Source: Kalmusia sp. IMI 367209 (lineage: Eukaryota; Ascomycota; Dothideomycetes; Pleosporales; Didymosphaeriaceae). Taken from it: a stretch of 64,000 nucleotides of DNA. The stretch covers positions 2,418,001 to 2,482,000 of the forward strand of contig JAPEUQ010000003.1 of assembly GCA_027946365.1 (NCBI GenBank). The letters are read 5' to 3'. The notes beneath the pieces are model-generated. The model saw only the letters and a program-made list of their open reading frames with translations, had not been told where the DNA came from and did no database searches. Within the stretch, counting starts at the first letter, position 1; each line of letters begins with the position of its first letter. Of this stretch, positions 9,144 through 21,351 are shown piece after piece. The position numbers were made by a program, and so were the translations under genes.

Positions 9144-12100
9144 GACGATGTATAAAGTCCAGCAATAACCTTGAAAGTATGCAAAATGTAAAGACTGTAC
9201 TCAAAGAGTGACTGGAGAGAAAGAAAAAAAACACCTAAGAAAGTATCAGGGGCTTATAAGGCGTTGCTGAAGTTCTGCGTATTTGCAGACACCGATCAAC
9301 ATATATACCTGCCCAGCGTAGGGTGCAAACGAGCGTAGCCCCATTGCTACCATTCTTGGACGCATAGCTAGATCATCGGAGCTAAACACCGATGGGGGCA
9401 CCAGTGTTCTCCGAGCTACTCCCCCTATGCGCCAAGACGACGTTCCTCTTAGTGCGGAGGCTGAGTGATGAGGAACAAAGCCTGAAACAGACCCCACGTG
9501 ACCTCAAGATCTCGTGTAGCGGACTTCAAGTGCTCTGTGAAACATGCAATCTGATCCTGTCTCAGCTTTCTCGGGAACACTATTGGTCGTATGAGATAAA
9601 CATTGCGGAGATGACTGTACGCAGGGCTGAGCTTCGACGTTGAGGTAAAGTAAATATGCGATGAGCCCGTCGCAAACAATTGCCAGAGGTAAATCGAGAG
9701 AGGAGTGCCAAGGGCGGAGAGGCATAATTATTTTCTCTTCAAAGCCTCGTATAGTTCTTTTTGGATGGTAATGATTCGCCCCCTTTCGTCCTCTACTTGG
9801 ATTTGGTTTGGGAGAAGCCGTTGGAACTCAAGAGGCATATCAATACCTCATAATTCAGTTTCGTTATTGAGTCTCATTGTATATAGTGTACAGCGAATGA
9901 ATGCTGCGCAACGAAGACTCGGACGTCAGTACCACTTCCGGCGCCTTCCTCAATTGTCACAAAAGGGGCACGTTTTAGGATAGGTGCAAGTCAAAAGGTA
10001 ACATAGAGCCTTTGTGCGCATGTGCAATGTGATTGAGGTGTTAGTGGAGAGACTTTCAGGTAGAAGTAGAACGTCGTTGAGAAGCCGCTGGATGAACGGC
10101 GGATCGTCTTTTCCATTTCTAGCTCTTCTTTATCTAACTTTACGAAAAGAACTCTATGTATTTAATCAAGATTGATTTTGAAGCTACAACATGGAATCTG
10201 TGTCCCCACAAGTAGATGTCGACGAGTTCATCTGTGCTGAGCAGCATCTGTGAATACAGTGACACTATGAACACTCGAGGTTCTGCTCACTGTGAGCTTT
10301 GAGATCAAGCATACAGTCGTATGATTTCTAGGAACCTTCACGTTATCAAAACATGACAAGTAGGCTAAGGTAGCCTTATCATATTATCTACGGGAGAATA
10401 CTGTTGGTGCTGGCTTTTCTAAATAGATGAGAGGACATTTCGACTAACAATGACATCATCTTGAGACATCTAGGACTCTTCACTGTGTTGAAACAAGCCA
10501 AGCAGCTATCCTCGGTTCTTACCGAGCCGATTGTTTTCCGTTAGTATGATGTCCGGGAGGCCGCGAGTCTTCGGTGCTTGGCTACTAACGCGTGTAAGGC
10601 AAGAGGCAGTAGTCTGCGAGGGCAACACAAAACCTCTAGACAGTAGAACAAACCTTCTAAGGCATTTCTCTCGACAATGCATTCAAAGGCAATGGTTTTT
10701 CTAATGAACTTCTAGACTTCTATCTCCGTACTACCTTGGCCACACAGATATTGTAGTGACTTCATACTTACAATCTGATGAATGCACGTCTCATCGAGTT
10801 GACTGCAAGGAGCTGAAGGCAAGAGATAAAACCATGCATAGCGACAATAACACATGATTCAAAGCACGATTAGTACAATTAAGCAACGAGTTGTGAGAGC
10901 AAAAGCTGTGATGCATTGATTTTTCTCGGTTTCTGCTGAGCACCCGAAAAGTAGCTGATGAGAGACTTCCTCATTAAAACCAATGATAATGTAAATGTCT
11001 CTGGAGGCTGGAACAACCCAGACAAGCATCTTAATGCTAGGCAATTTTGCATCTGCCTTACATTTCTTGACACCCCTAGGTATGCATGTGAGAAGGATAG
11101 GACTCAGAGTGTCGTACAAACATTGATCGAGAACGACATCGCCCGCATGAAGATAACACTTCTCTTCGCCCCTACGAGCGAACTCCGCACAGCACACAAG
11201 CTCGGAGCAACGTCCGGAAGGATTCAACCCCAGAAGCATCTCCCCCAATCATTCGTCCATCCACCCTCGCAACACCATGCTGTTTTGCAGCCCTCACATG
11301 GCGACCCTGCTCAGGCATGCTAAACATAGTCCCCTCACTCTGCCATGACGCGTTGCCTGCGAATCTGCTGGGGCGATGGTGGGCGAGTAGGTCTATCTGC
11401 ACTCGTTGCTTCTTCGATCGCAGCCCAGCCGACTTCCCCCCTCCAGCGCATGAAACATCCCCACCAGTCCAGCCGCCAACCTCCCGTCTGATCGACACGC
11501 GTACAGTACCCTCACCCCTACTCACGAATCCTCCGCACGAGAAATCATACTCCCTTCGTATCTTCCTGCCCCGCACCCCAACCCTCTTAATATCCCCAAT
11601 CACCGCTCGCCCGCTCCCTATCCCTTCGCGGCTAAGCGGGAACCTCCGCGATCCCTGCCATACCCCCTGTCCTTAGCGTCGGCGCCGCAACAAGTCAAGA
11701 TCTATGTGGCACGTTACGCGGAGCGGCGCACGCGGAGCGAAAGTGTCGTACATGTCGGCGAACAGAGCAACGTTGCGCCGGCTTAGCAGAGGGCGGCCGG
11801 TTGCTCTTTTGGGTTATATGTAGTTTAAAATGATGGGAGATGGTAGCGAGGGAACACAGAGGGGTGCGCTTGTGAGAGGGGAGGCGGTGTGAGGCGTGAG
11901 AGGGATAGAATAGTGGTGGATGAGTGGGTGGGTGGTCGTTGGCGATGAGCGTTGCAGCATGGGCGTTGTCAGGCAGCCGATATGCGTGCGGCTCAAGTGG
12001 ATTCAACGTTATGATTGCTAAGGGAAGGAAAGAGAAGAAGAGTTAAGCCTCGTGATTGTTTGCCTGCGCCGCATTTGGATGTTGCGGTCATAGTAAATGT

Positions 12101-12373
12101 CCCGAAAGGTATGGCTTGACTATGTGTACGGCTGTGAGTGGCCGGTTTGCAGAACCTGTAGTATGGAACTCAGTTGCGCGCTAATGACGCAGAATGTATT
12201 GGCTTGCCGCTATAGCTTCGATATTCAGAACCTCGGTATGATCTACAAACGTTGTAAATCAAGCGGGTAGTTCGTAGATGTGATGTCTGCTGGTCAATCT
12301 ACTAGGAGGAACCTTCAGCACAAGTATGCGTGTGCTGTCAGCAATCCTTGAGTATGAAGTCTGTATGACTTCC
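9144..12373. other. Gene-poor stretch of 3.2 kb
   Basis: No open frame here shows a known domain. The longest are 129 codons (10859-11248, minus) and 143 codons (11172-11603, minus), the latter mirrored by a 119-codon frame on the other strand, typical of GC-rich noise. 9700-10850 is AT-richer and could hold decayed mobile DNA, but no terminal repeats, transposase or reverse-transcriptase motifs were found. Confidence 0.5.
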
Positions 12374-14091
12374 TCAAGCTTTTTTGAAGAAGCTGGCAAT
12401 ACTGCCTTGAGCTTTGCCGCCGGCCTTCTTGCCCTTTGCTGCAGTCGTGGGCTTGGGTGTGGGTTTTGATTTCTTGGGCTCTGGCTCGTTCTCTGAGAAA
12501 GACTCCCACACCGCTTCCTCTTTCGTAACTGCAAGCGGTCAGATGAATCACAATTCACAATACTGCATGGCATCAGCTTACCGAGATACCCATCCTCGTC
12601 CTTGACTTTCTTTTTTTTCATCACACGTCGCCTCCCGCGCCTACGTCCGCCTTGGACCGTGACCGCTGCTTCGCTCTCAGTCGGCTGGCTCGGCGCTTCT
12701 TTGTCTAAGGGTACACCCTCGGAAACTCTGTCTTCCTCTGCTTCAGCGTCCGGCATTTCGACTAAGCATCATTAGTAAGGTAATGTAGCTGTATTATGGG
12801 ATGAGTATACCGTCGGCTTCCATCATTTCTCGGAGTTTCTTTTCGCGTTCTTCACGGGCCTTTCGGGCTGCTGCCGCCTTCTCCTCATCAAATTTGACTG
12901 CAGGCTCGTCATCATCGTCGCCTTCATCTTCAGACATGCCCTGCATCGCATCTATAATTACTGTTAGTGACGATATCAGCTGTATAGAGAGAGACCATAC
13001 CATCTTCTTCTTTCGACTTTTCTGCCTCCTTAGCCTTCGGCTTCGCTTTGGCAAACGACTTGAACAAGTCTCCAGCTGATTGCTCTTTTTTCAAGTTGGA
13101 CTTCGAATCTGACCTCTTCAAGGAAGGTGCTGCACCGGGCTGGGGCGTTGATCGTCCGGACTTGTTTTCTTCTGGAGCACTTCCTTTCTTGGCTGGGGCC
13201 ACCTTTGCTTCTTTCTTCTCTTCCTTCACTGCAGCCGTAGGCTTGACAGTGGCTTTGGGGGCACTCCTGGGTCCAGCAGGGGTGTAATGTGTCGTTCGTC
13301 GCTTCATGTGTATCAGCTTGTGGTTACGAGTGTAATCGTACAGCTATCTACCTTGACATAAGGGTTGTGAATAGACCCATAGACTCTCCACCGTTCCAGA
13401 GGATCATCGTTTGCATAGTCACTAGCTACTTCTTGATTGCATACAGCTAGTAGATTGAGGTTCTGCTTTCCTTAGCTTCCTGAAGTCTGATTGTGACCTG
13501 TGACGCCTTCATACCTCAAGTGGACCTGGCTCTAAGCTGTAGATGTGGACTGACGTGATCTCCTCAAATTCGGCTTTGGTCTCTAAACTTATGCGTAAGC
13601 ATTTGGTACGGATCTCCAGCCCGCGAGCGGGAACATACTATCCAACTCCTCTTCCCTCACTAGTACGATTGAGGTCTTGGGCACCGACTCTGTTGCAGGC
13701 TCCTCCGGCTGGGGCATCGAGCTCCCGAAAGGCGAGCTGCGCATAACAGTATCATCTCTATCGCGCCCGTTGGTGCCATTGGTATGCTCGGAGGGTCGCT
13801 TCTTGCCGGTGAGGAGGTAGGTCGCGTGGACGGACTTCGGTTTCTTCGCAGTCTGTTTAGTGTGGAACTCGTATAGCATCCTAAATTACTTTAGTAATAG
13901 GTTTCGAATTGCTGCAATACAGTCTTACTGCTTTGCGATATTGACGTGCACCTTGAGCGCCCGGCTGAGCAAGCGGTACGTGATCTGTGAAGAGTCAGTT
14001 AGAGGAATCGGTGCAAGCGCAAGCGGCCTACCGGCTGGCTCTCAGTGAGCACACGATTCGCAAGGTACTCTTTGTAGCTTTCATCCGCCAT
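12374..14091 (-). CDS. cdc27: DNA polymerase delta subunit 3 (Cdc27/POLD3)
   Basis: Nine exons: 14091-14032, 13984-13929, 13880-13639, 13582-13515, 13462-13352, 13301-13001, 12951-12811, 12761-12582, 12528-12374; 437 residues. The N-terminus (YLANRVLTESQPITYRLLSR, HVNIAKQMLYEFH) is the winged-helix region that contacts Pol31/POLD2. The middle and C-terminal half are Lys/Glu/Pro-rich and disordered. The protein ends in QGSIASFFKKA, a textbook PCNA-interacting box (Q-x-x-I-x-x-F-F). It tethers replicative polymerase delta to the sliding clamp in the nucleus. The acceptor of intron 5 could be 12-15 bases further upstream without changing frame. The gene is head-to-head with tubulin cofactor D, and its promoter carries an MCB-type element. 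Confidence 0.93.
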
Positions 14092-14285
14092 GACAAGTGG
14101 TACAGCGTCCGAATGCTTGCTTGGACTTTCGCGTAGAGTCGCGGTGGGACACGAAGCACTGGCGAGGTCGCGTCGCGCGCGGTCATGTGCACGCGTCAAA
14201 TTGGGAAGACATGACTCGCACCGCCAAGATATACACTCGTTCACCCACCAACCCAGGCATCACTTCTACTCTAGCATGTCTTAAG
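14092..14285. promoter_or_regulatory. Shared divergent promoter of POLD3 and tubulin cofactor D
   Basis: Only 194 bases separate the two start codons. It contains ACGCGT (14191-14196, in ACGCGTCA context), the MluI cell-cycle box bound by MBF in yeasts, and TTTCGCG (14127-14133), an E2F/SCB-like core. Both fit G1/S control of a replication gene. Binding is inferred from the motifs only. Confidence 0.55.
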
Positions 14286-17200
14286 ATGAACGCAACAGAA
14301 GACGATGATTTGAAGCTGCTACGGGCATCTATATCCCATCTTTCAGACCTTGAAAAGCTTATTTTACGGCTCATCCGGAAATCTGAAAATGCCTCTAGTG
14401 AGGCCCGCCCCCGGGTGCGAGTGGGTGATTTGAGAAGAATCTACACATTGGTATAGTAGTCATGCTGAGAGAAATTTCCTGAGCTGATTTAGTGCAGATA
14501 GAGCCCTTCCAAGAGGACCCTCAACTTCTGGACACCCATTTGAAAACTTTCATCCCACCGTTGATTGCTGCCTATTTGGACGCTCTTCGCAAAGCAACTA
14601 AGCCGAAACCTAAGAAGGGCTACGTACCATTGACCCATGCAATATGTCAGATTTTGAATCTATTCTGCAAAGTCCGTGGAGAGAAGGTTGTCAAAGGCTT
14701 CTTGAACAATGAGCCACGCTACCTGGAGCCTATTTTGAGCGAATTCGAAGCAGGAATACACGCTACACAATCGGCTGACGAGCCGCCACCTCAATGGATC
14801 GTACCTTGGACTGAACGTTATGTATTGCTGCTATGGCTTTCTCATCTGATGCTGGCTCCGTTCCCTTTAGCCTCCATGTCTGCTATGCAGTCGTCGCAGG
14901 AAGTTGCGACTACCCTTGAGCTTGATCTTCCTGCAAAGGCGCCTGGTATCACTCTCCGAGTTCTCTCTATTTGTATCACAGGACTTCAATCAGCTTCCAA
15001 GGAACGCAGTGCCGCTGCACAGCTTCTCGTCAAACTCTGCGTCCGTCCGGATATGCAGAAGCTCGGCTTGCTGAGAACGTTAGTACAATGGTCTCTGGCA
15101 TTCTTCGACAAAATTTCGGAGGGAGACGCCGATATCCATCAGAGTTTAGGCGTACTGTCGTTCCTGTCTGGACTTGTCACTTCTGCTACGAATGAGGAGA
15201 TCGGGCCATTCCTTCCAGCCATATACAGCTCGTGCCAGAACATAATTTCCCAACCGCATCTCGCCTTTGTGAAATCGTCAGCTGTAGCGAGGAAGCTTGT
15301 TGTCAAGACTCTACGAAACATTGTTGTTCATAGCCTGCAGGCAGAAGCCTCGTCGAACGGCCTTGATACGACTACTGTTATCGAGGAGGTCATCGAGTTC
15401 CTCCTGGAGTCATTAGCGGATGGCGACACCCCGGTGAGATACGCGGCAAGCAAAGCACTCAGCATTGTTACGATGAAACTAGAACCTGAAATGGGTGAGG
15501 ACGTAGTGGAGGCTATTCTTGGATCGCTCAATGAGAACGTTTATTGGCAAGGGGCGGAGCGAAACCTCAGTGGAGTAGACCCTTTGCGATGGCATGGTCT
15601 GACTCTGACATTGTCACACCTCTTATATAGACGAGCTTTATCTACCATCCAGCTTCCGGAGATCTTGAACGCGCTTCTTCTAGCACTAGCCTTCGAGCAA
15701 CGATCGACCACTGGTGGCTCAATCGGGACAAATGTTCGTGATGCTGCCTGCTTTGGAATTTGGGCACTGTCTCGGCGATATACGACGACTGAGCTTTCCG
15801 CCGTAGAGACGTCATCGGTCCGAGCTTCCGAACACCAGGAAGGCATCTCCATCTTGCAGGTACTAGCGATAGAACTGCTCGTTGTAGCATGCCTTGATCC
15901 TGCCGGCAATATTCGGAGAGGGTCATCGGCCGCCTTACAAGAACTCATTGGTCGTCACCCTAGTACAGTCTATGAAGGCATATCCCTAGTCCAAGTCGTA
16001 GACTTCCACGCGGTCGGCCTTCGTGAGCGAGCTATGTGCAAAGTAGCCATCGAAGCTAGCAACTTATACCGAGTCTATTGGGAAGCATTGTTCGACAATC
16101 TGTTAGGATGGAGAGGTATCGGTTCTTTAGATTCCGCTTCTCGACTATTCACAGCACGAGCTGTAGGATTGCTTTCTGTCGACCAATCTTCTGCTGCTCT
16201 CCGGGATATGGCGGATAGAATTTGCAACGAGCTCACTGCATTGAAAACAAGGGAGGTCGAGGAGCGCCAGGGTCTAGTATCTGCACTTGCTGCGCTTATT
16301 GACCGAAACAGCAAACGAGATATTCCGGGTAGCCCGGCTGATCCTAGTAAAGAAGCTGACTTTACCTTTTTATGGGATCTATTACACGGCGATCTAAAGC
16401 TTGAAGACAATGCGTTCATATCACCAGCTCTGAGGCCCGATTTCACAGCTTCGTCTATCTGTAATCTCTTAGGAGCATTAGCAGAAATGCGTTGTTGGCC
16501 TAGCGAATTTGATAAATCACGAGTGCCAACTGTAGAGTTGATTCGTCTCTTGAATCTCTGCCTTGGTCGCCATGCGGATTCGGTATCAGAGGCCATTCCA
16601 CGTACAGCGTCTAGTGCCTGGCGACTCTTACGATGGATTTCTCCAAGTGATGCAGACGCAATGATATCAGGTTGGCTTTCCCGGCTCGAGAATGAAGCTT
16701 CATACAATGGGCTACGATGGTCTGGCTTCGCCATTGCTCTGGGAGCGGTATACCCTTGGCTTTGTCATGGGAGGAGCGACATCACAACTGCTATGCAGGA
16801 CCAGATCGCCGAGATTTTGCCTTTTAGGTGTACCTCCGCGGTCGCAATCGAGACGCGGACCGTTGCTCTGCTAGCTTTGCGTATACTGATGGACAATTGT
16901 CAGGATCCTAACTCATTGGTTACCTTACACCCGAGTATTAGAGACCGAATTGCAAGTGCTCTGCATGTGGCGCTGAATGACTACACAGTAACAGAGCGTG
17001 GAGACGTCGGCTCCCTCGTACGTCTTGAAGCCTTGAACACAACAGGAATAGCATGGGAAACGGGATTGCTCCGGGGCTCCACTCACGACGAAAAATTGCA
17101 TGCGGACGTTCTAAGACTTTCTCTTGAGAAGATTGATAAAGTACGCCTGCGAGCCGCACAAGTACTAGGGAGAGGCTCGTACGAACACTTCGAGAAAGTT

Positions 17201-17980
17201 GCAGATGGCGTGGCAGACGGCGTCTCTTCCTACGCCTACTTTGCTAATGCATTGTCCGTCCTAAAGCCTACCAGCCCAACTGCTATCATTGAAGCAGTGT
17301 GTCTTGGATACATGACATCCGCAGGCTTGGGGTCTGAATCCGTTGTCCAAAATTCCCGTTCTGCACTGCTCGACGCCTTCGATTCTTGGCCTACCGTCGC
17401 GACCGATGGAAAACTCGACACCTACAATCTCCTCGATGTCGTAAACTGCTTTCTGAGCTTACTGAAAAGTAATCTAGACACTGAAAGGGTCTTGCTACCG
17501 CTCCTAGAGATTTTCGCCTTTCTTTTCGATATGCAGGTCATGCATCGCCTTCTTGAGACATCCTTCAAGTAAGTCACTTATTTAAAATATCAAAGCCGCG
17601 ACTGACTAAAAAAGCTTTCGCGCCGTTCTATCCTTCACGCAAAAAGCGCATTTCAAATCTACCCACATGCAAAAACTGCTTCTCGCTCTCGATGTGTACC
17701 GCGGCTTAGGCACTATATCTTCTACACGAGCAGACACCATCACGAAAGTGACAAGCATGCTATTACACCCCTTTCCAAAGGTATGATAGAAATCGCAATT
17801 AAGATTTGAACATAGGCATGACCAGTGCTGATCGACATGTAGATTCGCATTGCAGCGGCGGAAACTCTATGGCTGTTGACCAACGAAGAGAGTCTCAAGA
17901 GACAGGATTGGAGTCTCCCATCAAAGACCCTAAAACCAATAGTCGATGGTATCAAAGCCACTCTAGCTACTTCCAGTTAA
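14286..17980 (+). CDS. Tubulin-folding cofactor D (TBCD/Alp1/Cin1)
   Basis: Four exons, 14286-14450, 14498-17568, 17615-17780 and 17843-17980, give 1179 residues, close to the usual length of the family. The protein is all-helical HEAT/armadillo repeat. Diagnostic stretches are VPWTERYVLLLWLSHLMLAPFPL (first third), TPVRYAASKALSIVT (HEAT repeat) and the C-terminal PFPKIRIAAAETLWLLT joined across the last intron. Cofactor D captures beta-tubulin released from prefoldin/CCT and, with cofactors C and E, drives alpha/beta dimer assembly in the cytosol. The large second exon is uninterrupted over 3 kb, which argues that the local sequence is accurate. Introns are 47, 46 and 62 bases. Confidence 0.92.
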
Positions 17981-18172
17981 GCTACGGAGAGATAGCATAT
18001 ACTCGAAGCTTTCACACCCGCATTGAATAAAAGGTTCAGATCTTGATTCCTCTTATGTTTGAGCTTCCTTTATCCACGATTTACTATATGAAAGCACTTA
18101 TTCCCTTGGCGCATCGTTGTGGCGCACGAGGCTATCGTATCGTTCCCAGGGCGAAGGGCGGGTGCAGGGCGT
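17981..18172. other. 3' flank of cofactor D gene, entering the repeat array
   Basis: Untranslated DNA after the cofactor D stop. An inverted partner of the repeat motif (GGGCGAAGGGCG, 18149-18160) faces the first array copy and could form a short hairpin. Confidence 0.5.
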
Positions 18173-18712
18173 CGCCCTTCGCCCCTCACCCACCCTACCC
18201 AATCGAGCAACTTCTTACAAAATCTAAGTACTGTCGCCCTTCGTCCCTTAGTCAAACTTCCTATGTAGGGAACTTCGAAAGAAGTGTCGATGACTGACGC
18301 CCTTCGCCCTTCACTTAACATACCTAATTAGGAAAGATTCTGCGGGAATGTCGGGCTTGGTTACGCATCTGCCCACGCTAACCACCAGAACGGGAACACT
18401 TCACGTTTGTAGATTACCATCGCCCTGCGCCCTTCATTAAATCTTCTCCTTTAGGAATAATTTTGCATATGTCGATTGCAGACGCCCTTCGCCCCTCAAT
18501 AATTTGGGCATATCACCGATGTCTTATAGGACTTGTAGCCCTTCGCATAAACTCAACATACCTGAAGTGGAAGACACTCTGCGACCCGTGGATTACTGGC
18601 GCCCTCCGCCCTCCGTAGATAAAGTTTTATCTGCAACGCACTGTAGATCGATGCGATGTTGCTAAATCTACCCTGTCAAATCTCTACGCCCTTCGTCTCT
18701 CTACTAAGGTAT
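18173..18712. repeat. Degenerate tandem array, about 62-bp period, 8-9 units
   Basis: The core CGCCCTTCGCCC(C/T)TCA recurs at about 18173, 18235, 18299, 18421, 18483, 18537, 18600 and 18687, with a weak copy near 18364. Spacings are 62, 64, then two times about 61, 62, 54, 63 and 87 bases. The AT-rich remainder of several units also aligns, sharing TAACATACCTAATTAGGAA-like and ATGTCGATTG-like parts. It lies between two convergent genes, so it is probably a diverged minisatellite in 3' flanking DNA. No terminal repeats or coding sequence are seen. Confidence 0.75.
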
Positions 18713-18716
18713 ATCC

Positions 18717-21031
18717 TTATCGTCCTATTACTCCAACTTTCCCCATAAGCAGTGCATCCACCTTCTCCCCTCGCTTCATTACTCCTTCCCCAGCCGGCAT
18801 ACAAAGCAGCGCATTCGCCCCCTTGAAGCTTCCGATCCGTGAGCTGCGCTGTCCACCTGTCGAGCTAGCATATAGCGAACCGTCATTTCCAACCCCCACA
18901 ACAGCCCGGTGGTACTCTGGCCTCCCGCGATCCATCCTCACATCTTCCTCTAACACGACCCTCACCTTGGGAAGACCTCTAGGCTCGATACCAGACTGCT
19001 TGTGCAAACTTGGTAAGACGAATAAATGAAATGTGACTACTGCCGAGGCGGGATTGCCAGGGAGGGAGAAGATGGTTTTGTTGAGACGAGAGGAGGCAGG
19101 GGCTGAGGAGGAGTGCTTCGTGGGGACTGTGGCGAAGGTGGTGGGTTTACCTGGCTTCATGTTGACGCGGCCGAAGTGGATTGTGCCGCCGAGGGAGCGC
19201 TCGATAGTGGGCTTGAGGAGATCGAGTTCGCCCATTGAGACGCCGCCACTGGTTATGATGACGTCGACGCGACGGAGGGCGTCTCGTAGTGTGTCTTCTA
19301 AGGCGCCAGGTCTGTTGTATAGTCAGCTTCCGTATACTCTGAGACAAGTAGAAATTGAGGGTTAAGTACTTGTCGGACACAATGCCTAGATCGACGGCCT
19401 CGAAGTGCTGGCTACGCACTGCGGACAGCAGCGTGGGCCGATTTGTGTCTCGCACTTCGCCTAGTTTAAGCGGACCAGGTTTGTCGTGCGAAATGATCTC
19501 GTCACCTGTGCTGAGGACACCGATGACGGGTTTGCGGTAGATGGACACTTCAGTCGTGCCGACCGAGGCCAGGAGCCCAAACTCACCGCCTACTACCGTG
19601 ATACCTTCGCCCTTCTTCATGATGGTGTCCCTCTCTTTGACATCGCTACCGACTTCACGCACGTTTTCTCCGGCTTTAATCTCATCCGTGAGGATCTCGA
19701 CTTCTTTCTCTTCCTTGCCATCTTCGGTTTGAGATGTGAGGGTTGTGTCTTCGACCATTACGACAGCGTCTGCGCCTGGTGGGAGCGGCGCACCAGTCGT
19801 AATCCGCGCGATCTGACCTTCTTTCAATTCTTGGATCTCGCTAGCTTGAGCGTGGGATACGAGTGCTACGGGATACACGCCTTTTGCGAACTTGCCTGTG
19901 GAAGGGAATCTGATAGCATATCCGTCTACAATGCTGGCACGGAATGCTGGAACGGATTCGGTAGCTTTGACGTCTTCTGCTAGTACTGAGCCACCAAGGG
20001 ACATATTGACGGGTGCTTTCTCAATGGTTGGAGCCGGGGTGTGTTCATCTATGAGCTTGAGCGCTTCCTCGACGGCGAGCATGGGATAAGGGGATGATCG
20101 GTATCTTCGAGTTGGTCCTGCGCTGGGGTCATTTGATTGTGGTCGCTCTTCGGGTTTGGTATGTGCCTTTGGGACGGCATGACCTCCATGGCTGTGAGAG
20201 TGGTCGTGTGCATGATGGTGATGATGGTGATGTCCACTGGCTGCCCCTGATACTGCTAACTTAGCACTTGAAAAATTCACTGCCCCAACAGACATACCTT
20301 TTGCAGCGCCAGTAGATGAGACACCAGCGTCCTTCTCAAGCTTCTTCACTCCGCCCACGTGCAGTGGTCTTGACGCCGCACCTGCCGCTTGTATGCAAGC
20401 ATGCGGCAAGAGCTTCAGTACAGCCTCTAGATTCTCTTTTGGCCCCTTTGGCGACCCAGGCAAAGTCAAGATGAGCGTCTGTTTCCTTACACCCGCGACC
20501 GGCCGAGCCATCAACGCAACTATTCTTCATTAGCACCCTTCTCTCACATGAGCCAAGAAGCGACGTACAAGGCGTGACAGCGAGCGACGAAGAAAGCATG
20601 CCATGCCTGTCCTGAAATCAGCCTAACCTCTTCACAAAATCTTAAAGAGCAATTTCGTACACTAGACCAGACGCATGCCTATCAATAAGCGGAGTCACTG
20701 CCTACCACCACATCAGCGCATTCCATATACATCCATCCCTATTCCTCGAGCAAATTTGTACCTCAGGCGTGACATCCTTAGTAGCAAATCCCGTCCCACC
20801 ACTCGTTACGACCAAATTCACAGGCTCTTCGCCATCAGTCCAATTCCGTATACTCCGCTGAATCTCCAGAACGCTATCCGGCACGATTTCGGTCGATGCG
20901 ACCTCCCATTGGTCGTTTCCAAGGTCTACAAAGACTTCTTCTAGGGTTGGTATGCATTTATCCGTGGAAGGATCTCGAGAAGCGGTCTCGGAGACGACAA
21001 GGATCGCTGCTTTTAATTTGTTGTCTGCCAT
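18717..21031 (-). CDS. cnxE: Bifunctional molybdenum cofactor synthase CnxE (MogA-MoeA fusion, gephyrin-like)
   Basis: Five exons: 21031-20762, 20701-20663, 20611-20569, 20519-19370, 19311-18717; 698 residues. Residues 1 to about 165 are the MogA/G domain (TSGGTGFATKDVTPE, AVTPLIDRHASG, LILTLPGSPKG), which adenylylates molybdopterin. From about 255 onwards is the MoeA/E domain (VDGYAIR, RITTGAPLPPGADAVVMVED, GVLSTGDEI, TSGGVSMGELD, MKPGKPT, LPGNPASA), which inserts molybdate. The order G then E matches gephyrin and Aspergillus CnxE and is the reverse of plant Cnx1. Between the domains, about residues 214-231, lies a His-rich linker (12 His in 18 residues). Exons 2 and 3 are short (39 and 43 bases) and were identified because they restore conserved MogA sequence. 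Moco serves nitrate reductase and other molybdoenzymes. Confidence 0.93.
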
Positions 21032-21351
21032 GTTGGATGCGGAGTGTGGATAGTTAGCGTGGAGATGTCCCGCACGCCGATGCTTTTAGAACAGGAGCTT
21101 GGGCCACCTTGAATGATGCAATGATTGATAGGTCTATTTGTTCAAATCGCTCATGATACATGCATTATACAAGTCCTGTCCCTTCCCTATGTACACAGTA
21201 CAGTTCTACAGAGATTGGCAAACAGCCTCCAATGTTTGTGCTCCGTTGTACGCTCCTTCGTGCACGTCCTACAGCTATCCACCCTAGCTTCTGACTGTTA
21301 CTCTTGTAATAGCTGGCACGCTTCGGTCCTAATCCTTCATTCCCTTGATGT
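21032..21351. other. Spacer between two tandem minus-strand genes
   Basis: 320 bases holding the CnxE promoter side and the 3' flank of the V-ATPase gene. No gene seen. Confidence 0.6.

Noticed and set aside
11172..11603. 143-codon minus-strand frame rich in Gly and Arg
   Set aside because: Mirrored by a plus-strand frame over the same bases; no recognisable motif and no splice context.
12794..13054. Separate Glu/Lys-rich small gene
   Set aside because: It is part of exon 7 of the polymerase delta subunit gene, joined in phase to both neighbours.
16075..16734. 219-codon frame antisense to cofactor D
   Set aside because: Lies wholly inside a well-supported exon on the other strand; Ser/Arg-rich as expected of a shadow frame.
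18150..18712. CRISPR array
   Set aside because: Spacing is regular, but the spacers share sequence with each other, the genome is eukaryotic and no cas genes exist; a degenerate minisatellite explains it.
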